Part shown: one piece after another, positions 37,301 to 44,095 of the stretch
Layout: every line of letters starts with the position of its first letter
Numbering within the stretch: the stretch's first letter is position 1
Notes under the pieces: generated by a model
What the model saw: the letters and a program-made list of their open reading frames with translations, nothing else
Databases searched by the model: none
What the model was told of the DNA's origin: nothing
Origin: Nemertoderma westbladi
Lineage: Eukaryota; Xenacoelomorpha; Nemertodermatida; Nemertodermatidae
Assembly (NCBI GenBank): GCA_032718475.1
Contig: JAUCBJ010005666.1
Coordinates: 1 to 51,046 of the forward strand
DNA: 51,046 nt
Direction: 5' to 3'
Made by a program: the position numbers and the translations under genes

Positions 37301-39309
37301 TTATCTAATCTTTAACGCCATCTTGTGATGGATGATTAAATTGAATTCTTTATTATTTTAAGGTTGCCACTGGATATTTATTTAAAGTCACTCAGGCCAT
37401 AGTCGTGAAACTTCCACTGAAGACCAGCAAAGGGGCCAATAAAGATCTGCTGAAAGTGATCACTAAACCGCTCACTTCGTTATTCATTCAAATAGATAAG
37501 GGAGTTATTACAGACATCGCCCAGGGTGATCAGTCGGCCTACAATAAGAGTTTGATAAAGAGGAAGTGTACTGTCGGTACAAAAATGGTTAATGAAACTA
37601 ATGAATTAGGCGAATTCGAAATGGTGGAAAAATCAGTCAAGGAAAAATGTAATTCAAAATAATTATAAACCTCTAATTAGTTTGTGTATTATTGCGCTAT
37701 TTATATTGTTAGATCAATTTTAGCCTATTTGTTAAGCCTATATTAATGTTAATCTAATTGTTCTTTAGGTTATCACATATTCGCGGGTGTTTATTGGTCC
37801 GATACAGTGGTGGGGCTTATAATACTCTTCGTTTCTCTAACAATTCTTTGCATCTGCCTCATTCTTATAGTAAAACTACTTCAGACTATATTCAAGGGAC
37901 GTGTTGCTGCCATCGTAAAGAAAGTCATTAATAATGACTTCCCAGGTAAAGGAATCTTGGTAGTTATTGGTTGGGTTTCTTGAAGACTAACAATTATATA
38001 ATTGGATAGGTATATTGCAGCAGCCTGCTATAGTAGAGGCCTAATTCAACAGAATTGCGCCGCCACACCACAACCAAAAGTTATGTTACCCTTGTTGAAG
38101 TTGAATATGTTTACATTATTTTATTTATATCTTTACAGGCCCATTCTCCTTTCTTACTGGCTACTGCGCTATCCTTGTGGGGGCTGGGGCCACTATTCTA
38201 GTACAGAGTAGTTCCGTCTTCACCTCAACTCTCACCCCATTGGTCGGCATTGGTGTCATCTCATTGGATAGAATGTACCCGCTGACATTAGGATCTAATA
38301 TTGGTACTACTGCAACGGCTATTCTCGCCTCGTTGGCTAGCTCCGGCGATAAACTGGTTCCTACTATACAGATCGCTCTATGTCATCTGTTCTTTAATAT
38401 TAGCGGAATTTTAATTTGGTACCCTATTCCTTTTATGAGAAAAGGTCCAATTAACATGGCGAAAATGTTGGGTAAGTAGAACACTTTTGACCTGATTTGT
38501 TAATGATGTTTAGCTTATGTTTTAACTAATTTACTAACTTAATTAGTGGTATTTAATTCACCTAACCCAGCTGCACCTTGCAATCCCACAAGCCGGGCTC
38601 TGCTATCGCCAGACGTACAATAAACAACCTCATTACGATATTTTACTATGACAACCCCTCGTTTGGTTTACAACCAACAATTTTATATCCAAGACACTGA
38701 ACTTAAAACATGGAATTTGGGATTTGGTATAGCTGACTGAGTGATTTGGGGGCGCCTTTCTTTCTGTTTCTGGGTCTACTAACATTGCACCATTAGCGCA
38801 GATGCATGTGGAGTGGGAGATGTATTTTTGTCACTTATTTTACTTTACATTTATATAATTATTACATATATTATAACTTACATTTCTTTCCTACAGGCAA
38901 CACAACCGCCAAATACCGATGGTTTGCGATTTTCTACCTGTTCATAATGTTCGGCGTTTTTCCCGCTATTGTTTTCTTCCTCTCTCTCGCCGGAACGTAT
39001 TACCTCATCGGATTTGGTGGCACCGCCGCTCTACTTTTAGTCTTCGTGGTTTTAATTAATATCCTCCAATCGAAACGGCCTCAATGTCTCCCACCGATCC
39101 TACGGAATTGGAACTTTCTCCCCAAGTTTCTGCATTCATTGGAACCGTTAGACCGAGTGTTTTCTAAGTTCGCTTGCGGTTGCTGTTATAAACGTTTTAG
39201 AAGCAAGTCGGAAAGCAAGCCTACTGAGGGTGATGACGTCATCCTTGATGTACTTGGTGGCCATGGTGATGGACCGAATGGTGTACATAACCGTGGTATG
39301 GAAGTATAA
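22309..39309 (+). CDS. SLC34 family (type II) sodium-dependent phosphate cotransporter, nine coding exons
   Basis: Exons: 22309-22371, 22997-23147, 27123-27266, 27442-27573, 27892-28073, 37363-37648, 37769-37945, 38139-38471, 38897-39309. All introns are GT-AG and every join is in register, giving 1,881 nt and 626 residues, normal for SLC34. The family moves inorganic phosphate with sodium across the plasma membrane. Family marks in the model are DPWALPEL (56-63), first QSSS (147-150), [13 protein letters not shown] (176-188), second QSSS (401-404) and [11 protein letters not shown] (429-439). AGATVHD (204-210) has the Ala, Ala and Asp that mark electrogenic members, so three Na+ per phosphate is predicted. 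The extracellular loop has sequons at N285 and N301 and cysteines at 293 and 320. The C-terminal tail carries a CGCC cluster (583-586). The start has G at -3 and +4 and an upstream in-frame stop. SLC34A1, A2 and A3 arose within vertebrates, so no paralogue number is given. Confidence 0.95.
22372..22996 (+). other. SLC34 intron 1
   Basis: 625 bp, AT-rich. It contains a short TA-rich microsatellite at about 22474-22490 and ends with TTTTTGTAG. I see nothing else in it. Confidence 0.7.
22997..23147 (+). CDS. SLC34 coding exon 2
   Basis: Encodes 50 residues plus one base, ending [12 protein letters not shown]...GYKWS. The DPW.LPEL motif just before the first membrane region is typical of SLC34. 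The last 16 nt (GGTTATAAATGGTCAG) and the donor are the apparent parent of the 41-bp array that fills the next intron. Confidence 0.92.
23148..27064. repeat. 41-bp minisatellite filling SLC34 intron 2
   Basis: About 95 units run from the first intron base to about 60 bp before the acceptor of exon 3. A typical unit has GTTAGTGTGTGGTGGAGACA followed by GTATGGGTTACAGACGGTCA and G. Units up to about 23700 are mostly of an ATGTGAC/ACAGAGG type; later ones are GGTGGAGAC/ACAGACG. Three-unit (123-bp) patterns and units extended by a partial GGGTTACAGCCAGTAT insertion recur between 24600 and 25350. Most units contain CAG followed by GTTAGT or GTTAAT (donor-like) and TTACAG (acceptor-like). Confidence 0.96.
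27123..27266 (+). CDS. SLC34 coding exon 3
   Basis: With the carried base it encodes [18 protein letters not shown] and then a hydrophobic stretch (about residues 89-112) that is the first membrane segment of the model. It ends GGKAA plus one base of the next Gly codon. The acceptor is TTTTTATTACAG and the donor GTATGTTG. The next intron is only 175 bp. Confidence 0.95.
27442..27573 (+). CDS. SLC34 coding exon 4, first QSSS motif
   Basis: Encodes [20 protein letters not shown] and then [28 protein letters not shown] is the first of the two inverted-repeat signatures that form the substrate and sodium site in SLC34 transporters. The donor GTAAGTTA is near consensus. Confidence 0.97.
27574..27891 (+). 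other. SLC34 intron 4
   Basis: 318 bp, AT-rich, with no tandem array or other recognisable feature. It ends TAATATTTTAG. Confidence 0.8.
27892..28073 (+). CDS. SLC34 coding exon 5, Na+/charge-coupling motif
   Basis: Encodes [20 protein letters not shown], then [20 protein letters not shown] and ends LLLPLE in phase 0. AGATVHD carries Ala, Ala and Asp where electroneutral vertebrate NaPi-IIc has Ser, Ser and Gly. The donor GAG/GTAATTTATG leads straight into the next minisatellite. Reading through it meets TAG after 13 codons. Confidence 0.97.
28430..30970. repeat. 1,231-bp higher-order repeat in the intron 5 array
   Basis: The same order of 30- and 42-bp units recurs 1,231 bp later across this span, for example GGTGTCCGGGTAGTACAG at about 28571 and 29802, and GGATGGGTGACTGG at about 28979 and 30210. 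A partial third copy seems to begin after 30970. Copies differ by scattered substitutions. Confidence 0.8.
31780..33870. repeat. 546-bp and about 255-bp higher-order repeats in the intron 5 array
   Basis: A block of thirteen 42-bp units starting CGTCCACAGAAGCGG at 31781 recurs at 32327 (546 bp). Further on, GTGACTGGGT recurs at about 33021, 33277 and 33532, giving a period near 255 bp. Confidence 0.75.
34525..35130 (+). other. SLC34 intron 5, unique segment after the array
   Basis: Ordinary AT-rich sequence between the minisatellite and the LINE remnant. It includes an A-rich run at about 34617-34632. I recognise no gene or RNA. Confidence 0.6.
35131..35642 (-). mobile_element. 5'-truncated non-LTR retrotransposon (LINE) 3' end
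   Basis: The minus-strand frame is open from 35642 to the TAA at 35196-35198. It encodes [20 protein letters not shown], then [32 protein letters not shown] and [14 protein letters not shown]. These match the C-terminal end of LINE ORF2 downstream of the reverse transcriptase, where LLYGSE.W and LRFAGH..R are common. A short 3' UTR ends in a minus-strand (AGT)n tail at 35131-35146. A stop at 35643-35645 marks the 5' limit of the open frame. It is inserted antisense in SLC34 intron 5. The clade (CR1/L2-like or other) cannot be settled from this fragment. Confidence 0.85.
35643..36320 (+). other. SLC34 intron 5, unique segment
   Basis: AT-rich sequence after the LINE fragment. It includes stretches rich in GTAC/TACT words (35750-35850) and an A/T-rich stretch at about 35960-36050. 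I see no gene. Confidence 0.55.
36321..36338. repeat. C-homopolymer tract
   Basis: Eighteen bases, all C except one A. It lies about 120 bp before a matching G tract. Confidence 0.9.
36457..36479. repeat. G-homopolymer tract
   Basis: Twenty-three bases, all G except one A. It could form a G-quadruplex or pair with the upstream C tract. Homopolymer length is also where sequencing errors are likely. Confidence 0.9.
36480..37138 (+). other. SLC34 intron 5, unique segment before the foldback
   Basis: No gene found. A small palindrome (ATGTTATAG...CTATAACAT around GGCCGGCC) lies at about 36848-36876. Confidence 0.55.
37139..37273. mobile_element. Foldback (inverted-repeat) element, 135 bp
   Basis: Two 56-bp arms (37139-37194 and 37218-37273) are near-perfect reverse complements, starting ATTATTGACCGG and ending CCGGTCAATAAT. 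The 23-bp loop contains a directly repeated GCCTCGGCT. The arms differ at only about three positions. It lies 89 bp before the acceptor of SLC34 exon 6. No target-site duplication is evident, so it may be a small MITE or a locally formed palindrome. Confidence 0.85.
37363..37648 (+). CDS. SLC34 coding exon 6, large extracellular loop
   Basis: Encodes 95 residues plus one base, starting [17 protein letters not shown] and continuing through [11 protein letters not shown]. It carries sequons at N285 and N301 and Cys293. The donor splits Cys320 (T/GT). Retention of the intron would add CNSK-type codons and a stop a few codons later. The loop is shorter than in vertebrate members. Confidence 0.94.
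37769..37945 (+). CDS. SLC34 coding exon 7
   Basis: Encodes [18 protein letters not shown], then a hydrophobic membrane segment, and [18 protein letters not shown] ending NDFP. The C.HIF start and K..L...F.G.VA..... pattern are typical of the family. Flanking introns are short (120 and 193 bp). Confidence 0.95.
38139..38471 (+). CDS. SLC34 coding exon 8, second QSSS motif
   Basis: Encodes 111 residues plus one base. It contains [40 protein letters not shown] and [20 protein letters not shown], the most conserved block of the family. QSSSVFTS is the partner of the exon 4 motif. Confidence 0.98.
38472..38896 (+). other. SLC34 intron 8
   Basis: 425 bp, AT-rich, donor GTAAGTAG and acceptor TTTCCTACAG. 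No other feature seen. Confidence 0.8.
38897..39309 (+). CDS. SLC34 coding exon 9 and stop
   Basis: Encodes the last 137 residues. [12 protein letters not shown] and [13 protein letters not shown] precede two membrane segments, followed by a Cys-rich CGCC stretch and a polar tail. The tail ends in Met-Glu-Val and stops at TAA 39307-39309. A hydrophobic C-terminal residue could act as a PDZ ligand, as TRL does in vertebrate NaPi-IIa, but this is only a possibility. Confidence 0.95.
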
Positions 39310-39806
39310 CGCAACCTTATTGTGGGGCAAGTCAAAACTGCGAGCCATCAGCGAACTGTTATAATTATAATAAGGCCGTTTTCTAAACCTGTGTGGGTGA
39401 GGGTAGGTGTGTGTGTGTGTGTGTGTGTGGGTGTCGGAAGCCAAGATATAACTAGCCATAGTATAATTATAATTGTTCGCTAAGATGGCTTGCAGCTTTT
39501 GCTGCAGGAAGGCTCCACTAGTGTTGCAATTATTGTCAACATTTTAGTTTTTCTAATTAAATTAATATGTTTTCTAATTCGAATTAAAATCTTTACCCAA
39601 ATTAAAATAATCTTCCATAAAATATTGCGAGATTCTTTCCATTATATTTTTTATAGTTTTCAATTTGACAAAGTAATTAATTTATTAATCATGAAATTAT
39701 ACCGTTTTGGTAACTGTGCCAACTCATTCACTATAAGTGCCTGTAACTCTTTCTCTATCCCAGTCTATAAAATGTAGCGCTAAAACTAGTAGACCTTAAG
39801 CTAAGC
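39310..39806 (+). other. SLC34 3' UTR candidate
   Basis: No AATAAA occurs between the stop codon and the 53-bp array at 40451. The nearest variant signals are ATTAAA at 39556-39561 and 39583-39588. The (GT)n tract lies within. The real cleavage site cannot be fixed from sequence. Confidence 0.4.
39407..39429. repeat. (GT)n microsatellite
   Basis: An uninterrupted GT dinucleotide run about 100 bp after the SLC34 stop codon. A frame on the other strand reading His-Thr repeats is an artefact of it. Confidence 0.95.
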
Positions 39807-39818
39807 AAACCCGAGAAA

Positions 39819-39888
39819 CTACTACTACTATGATCTGCTGCATTGCAGCTGCATTTTTAAGAATGCTGTGCCGGCTTGAAAGTCGGGA
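39819..39888 (-). mobile_element. 70-bp LINE 3'-tail insertion
   Basis: It shares CTGCATTGCAGCTGCATTTT and ATGCTGTGCCGGCTT with the 3' end of the LINE at 35131-35197, in the same orientation, including the (ACT)n tail. It is flanked by a perfect 12-bp direct repeat, AAACCCGAGAAA, at 39807-39818 and 39889-39900. This is an extreme 5'-truncated insertion. About 11 bp at its right end (39878-39888) do not match the other copy. Confidence 0.85.
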
Positions 39889-39900
39889 AAACCCGAGAAA

Positions 39901-40450
39901 AGTAACTATTTACCCTATAGCAAGTAACTCTTGTTGAAGAAAACTACGTCTATATACAGCCAAGTCTGAAAACATAGCAAACCTTGTAACAGTAGTAACC
40001 GAGAAATATTAAAGTACACATAAATACACGTACGTGGGGACTCCGCGCACACAAGACGAGTCTTAGTGTAGGGGTATAATTAGTGGATCCGTCCGTTCCG
40101 TCAACTTAGTTGTCGTTGTCGTTGTGCAAAATGTTTGAACGCTAATAAGTCGGTCAATCTTTAATGAAATTGTACCAAACCTGGTACACATGTAGTCTAT
40201 CCTAAAGTTTAGAAATTCTTAGCACATACAGAGTTCTATAGGACTTATCTGTCGACCACTAGAAGGCGAATGACTAGTTCCACTAATTGTGCCTCTACGC
40301 AAATGAGCATCTGGACTTACTTGTGCGCGAAGTCTTCACGTACGTGGCTCGCCCCACACATAGAAACTCTTGTAAGTTCTGCTGTAGTAAGTAAACCTAA
40401 GCCTATATACACCTAACTGGAATACCTAGTACACAAATGTAAACATTAAA
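39901..40450. other. 3' flank with dispersed-repeat copy
   Basis: AT-rich sequence with no gene found. It holds one copy of a dispersed repeat at 40096-40215 and, at about 40372-40450, a decayed unit of the following 53-bp array. Confidence 0.55.
40096..40215. repeat. Dispersed repeat, copy 1
   Basis: Contains a TTGTCGTTGTCGTT run, then CGGTCAATCTTTAATGAAAT and ACCAAACCTGGTACACATGT. The same order recurs at about 43848-43955. The family is unclassified. Confidence 0.6.
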
Positions 40451-41697
40451 GTAACTTCTGAGCTAGTAAACCTATGCCTATTAACCTAACCTATAAATAT
40501 TATGTAACTTCTGCGGTAATAAACCTATGCCTATTAACCTTACCTATAAATATTATGTAACTTCTGCGGTAATAAACCTATGCCTATTAACCTAACTTAT
40601 AAATATTATGTAACTTCTGCGGTAATAAACCTATGCCTATTAACCTAACCTATAATTCTTAATGTAACTTCTGCGGTAATAAACCTATGCCTATTAACCT
40701 AACCTATAAATATTATGTAACTTCTGCGGTAATAAACCTATGCCTATTAACCTTACCTATAAATATTATGTAACTTCTGCGGTAATAAACCTATGCCTAT
40801 TAACCTAACTTATAAATATTATGTAACTTCTGCGGTAATAAACCTATGCCTATTAACCTAGCCTATAATTCTTAATGTAACTTCTGCGGTAATAAACCTA
40901 TGCCTATTAACCTAACCTATAAATATTATGTAACTTCTGCGGTAATAAACCTATGCCTATTAACCTTACCTATAAATATTATGTAACTTATGCGGTAATA
41001 AACCTATGCCTATTAACCTAACTTATAAATATTATGTAACTTCTGCGGTAATAAACCTATGCCTATTAACCTCACCTATAATTCTTAATGTAACTTCTGC
41101 GGTAATAAACCTATGCCTATTAACCTAACCTATAAATATTATGTAACTTCTGCGGTAATAAACCTATGCCTATTAACCTAACCTATAATTCTTAATGTAA
41201 CTTCTGCGGTAATAAACTTATGCCTATTAACCTAACCTATAAATATTATGTAACTTCTGCGGTAATAAACCTATGCCTATTAACCTAACCTATAAATATT
41301 ATGTAACTTCTGCGGTAATAAACCTATGCCTATTAACCTTACCTATAAATATTATGTAACTTATGCGGTAATAAACCTATGCCTATTAACCTAACTTATA
41401 AATATTATGTAACTTCTGCGGTAATAAACCTATGCCTAATAACCCAACCTGTACTTGTTAATGTAACTTCTGCGGTAATAAAGATGCCTATTAACCTAAC
41501 CTATAAATATTATGTAACTTCTGCAGTAATAAACCTATGCCTATTAACCTAACCTATAATTCTTAATGTAACTTCTGCGGTAATAAACTTATGCCTATTA
41601 ACCTAACCTATAAATATTATGTAACTTCTGCGGTAATAAACCTATGCCTATTAACCTAACCTATAAATATTATGTAACTTCTGCGGTAATAAACCTA
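40451..41697. repeat. 53/54-bp minisatellite downstream of SLC34
   Basis: About 23 units. Each has GTAACTTCTGCGGTAATAAA, then CCTATGCCTATTAACCTAAC and either CTATAAATATTAT (53 bp) or CTATAATTCTTAAT (54 bp). Endings cycle in a four-unit order (AACCTATAAAT, TTACCTATAAAT, AACTTATAAAT, CTATAATTCTTAAT), a higher-order repeat of about 213 bp, for most of the array. Most units contain AATAAA on the plus strand. Confidence 0.95.
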
Positions 41698-41752
41698 ACG
41701 TCTGTGGTAGTAATCCTACGCCTATACTATACACTTAACTCTTAAGCATAGT

Positions 41753-42014
41753 AAAACTACTAACAAACACTAAAGTAACTTTTATCTAAGTAAACCTAAA
41801 CATATAAGCCGTCTTAAAACTACTAACAAACACTAAAGTAACTTTTATCTAAGTAAACCTAAACATATAAGCCGTCTTAAAACTACTAACAAACACTAAA
41901 GTAACTTTTATCTAAGTAAACCTAAACATATAAGCCGTCTTAAAACTACTAACAAACACTAAAGTAACTTTTATCTAAGTAAACCTAAACATATAAACCG
42001 TCTCTTAAAACTAC
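41753..42014. repeat. 63-bp tandem repeat, four units
   Basis: Units start at 41753, 41816, 41879 and 41942 and are almost identical. A unit contains AAAACTACTAACAAACACTA, AAGTAACTTTTATCTAAGTA and AACCTAAACATATAAGCCGT. The middle AAGTAACTT...AAACCTA.....ATA resembles the 53-bp unit, so the two arrays are probably related. Confidence 0.93.
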
Positions 42015-42060
42015 AAGTATAATTTAAAGCAAATCTTTACTTTCAACTCACTTATTTAGG

Positions 42061-42837
42061 GGATAGTTATAAAACCCGAAATTAACGAAAAAGACGAAAT
42101 TAATAGCGAAAATATCGAAATTATAAAACTTTAAATAAAATCTAACTTTCCAGTACGATAGGTATTATTAGAAGGCACACTTAACATTTTTTAATTAATA
42201 AAATCTGATAATTTCGCCCCATTTTCGACCCTAAAAGTAATTTAATACCAAATACTGTCTCTGCTGATTGGTATTTAGGGGTAATCCAATGATGGCAAAA
42301 CACCACAAGATGGCGCTCAAAATAGGACAATACAGTCAGAGTGTAGGCCTACTGCATTGCGACTGTAGGTATGTTCCCCAGTCAGCCTGTTCACAACCAC
42401 CGCCCCACTTTCCTGGCAGTCACTGTACAGTGTAGTAGGGCCCTACACCTGTAACGCGGAGGTACCGTACACCGTAATGCGTATGCAGTGTTGGTTTGGG
42501 TTTGGGTTAGGGTACTTCTGACCGGACAAGTTCCCTTAACTTTACCCCTTCAGGCTGTACCATGCTTGTGATACACCAGAACACTGATCAGGATCAGCTG
42601 ATGCTGAATTGATTCATCCAAGCCGCCATTATTGGTCAACATCCAACAACCAACCAGCAGACAGTATTTGGTATTAAATTACTTTTAAGGTCGAAAATGG
42701 GGCAAAATTATCGGATTTTATTAATTAAAAAATGTAAAGTGTGCCTTCTAATAGTACCGATCGTACTGGAAAGTTAGATTTTATTTAAAGTTTTATAATT
42801 TCGTATTTTTCGATATTTTCGGGTTTTATAACTATCC
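42061..42837. mobile_element. 777-bp inverted-repeat element, probable MULE-type MITE
   Basis: Long terminal inverted repeats (about 42061-42260 and 42659-42837) begin GGATAGTTATAAAACCCG and end CGGGTTTTATAACTATCC. Arms are about 90% identical apart from an extra 20 bp or so in the left arm. A perfect 9-bp direct repeat, TTATTTAGG, flanks it at 42052-42060 and 42838-42846. Long inverted repeats with a 9-bp target duplication are typical of Mutator-like elements. The interior (about 400 bp) has no credible transposase frame, so it would need an enzyme encoded elsewhere. Confidence 0.88.
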
Positions 42838-42846
42838 TTATTTAGG

Positions 42847-43847
42847 AAGGGGGAAAACTTTGCTATTGGATTCCTATGAAATTCTTGTTAGCAAAATAAT
42901 TTATTTTAAATATGAAGTTCTACAATTTCATTAATAATCTTATTACAAAATAATAATTATTATTATATGTTCATAGTTTTTTAAGCAATGGGTGCATTTT
43001 ATTTTGTTTTGTAGGCCTATACAGTATTACTAACTGTTTACAGAACAATAGCCTTTGTGCTTTGCTTATTTTAGAAAAAGTGGGGCTGCTTATAACCCGC
43101 AACATTCTGACTGACATACGTAAATAGGATTTTATACTTGGTTTTGTGTAAACACGGTATCTTGTTTATGTAATAATAGTTGTATTGGGAATAATATTTT
43201 CATTTCTTATTAAAGGTTTTTTTGTGCATAATGAATTATTGAATAATGTCAATATTAAATATATATTAAATATTATGATAATTTAATGATAATATTAAAT
43301 ATTATGCAATTGGAAAAGCTTATCCCATCTCATTCTTCTTATATTATATTAACCTTTTTTTTACTTTTCTTAACTAATAATTTACGAGCTCACACATTAA
43401 GGAGTTATCAGTACTTAGATAGATGTTAATAAACCCTCTGTTGGTCAGACGGTGTTTGTAAACAGTAACACATAGTAGTAGTACACGTTCGTGTGTCCTT
43501 CGCGCAGCACGATACTCAGTTAACTTGAGAAGCTGTAATCCGAGTACTATTAGTATTTACAATACGCCACCAAGGGACTGACAGAGGAAATGACTTAGTC
43601 TGTTGGTACTAAAAATTATTCATAAAGTTCTAATGTTCATAGGTAATTTCTACCAAATTTCATATGAATCTGTACCAGCTAGTATGTCTGACCCCACTAC
43701 GGCACACGCAGTCTGTCTAACTTCTCCCCTAATGGTAGGTTCTACAATCCAACTTATAGCTACTTCTAGGATTTTTACAATTCCCCCCCCCTAGCGTCTG
43801 ACAGAGGAACTATAGAAGTCTGTTTGTGTGTATAATTTTTAATTTTT
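42847..43847. other. AT-rich intergenic segment
   Basis: No gene found. A CTGACAGAGGAA...AGTCTGTT word occurs twice (about 43577-43603 and 43799-43825), suggesting an internally duplicated old repeat. A short open frame at 43603-43794 has no family resemblance. Confidence 0.55.
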
Positions 43848-44095
43848 GTTTGTTGTTGTCGTCTGTCATACATTTTTGATTACCAATAACTCGGTCAATC
43901 CTTGATGGAATTAAACCAAACTTGGTACGTATGTAGTCCATCAAAAGTTTAGAAAGAATCTGAAGTTTGGTCAAAAATCAGACGTCAGTCGGTACCGGTA
44001 GTTTCAGACTTATGATGAAAAACATAATTAAGTTGGTCAATCATGGATGAAAGCAACCAAACTTGGTAAACATGTTGTCTGTCAAAGGTTTCAGA
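43848..44095. repeat. Dispersed repeat, copies 2 and 3
   Basis: CGGTCAATCCTTGATGGAAT with ACCAAACTTGGTACGTATGT lies at 43892-43935. A second diverged copy, TGGTCAATCATGGATGAAAG with ACCAAACTTGGTAAACATGT, lies at 44034-44075. Both resemble 40149-40205. Confidence 0.6.

Noticed and set aside
39148-39459. 103-codon minus-strand frame with His-Thr repeats
   Set aside because: It is the complement of the (GT)n tract and of SLC34 exon 9.
23148-42014. CRISPR-like direct repeats
   Set aside because: Units abut one another with no unique spacers, and the DNA is animal. These are minisatellites.
42490-42515. Telomere-like TTTGGGTTAGGG word
   Set aside because: It is only about two units long, inside a transposable element, so it is not evidence of an interstitial telomere.
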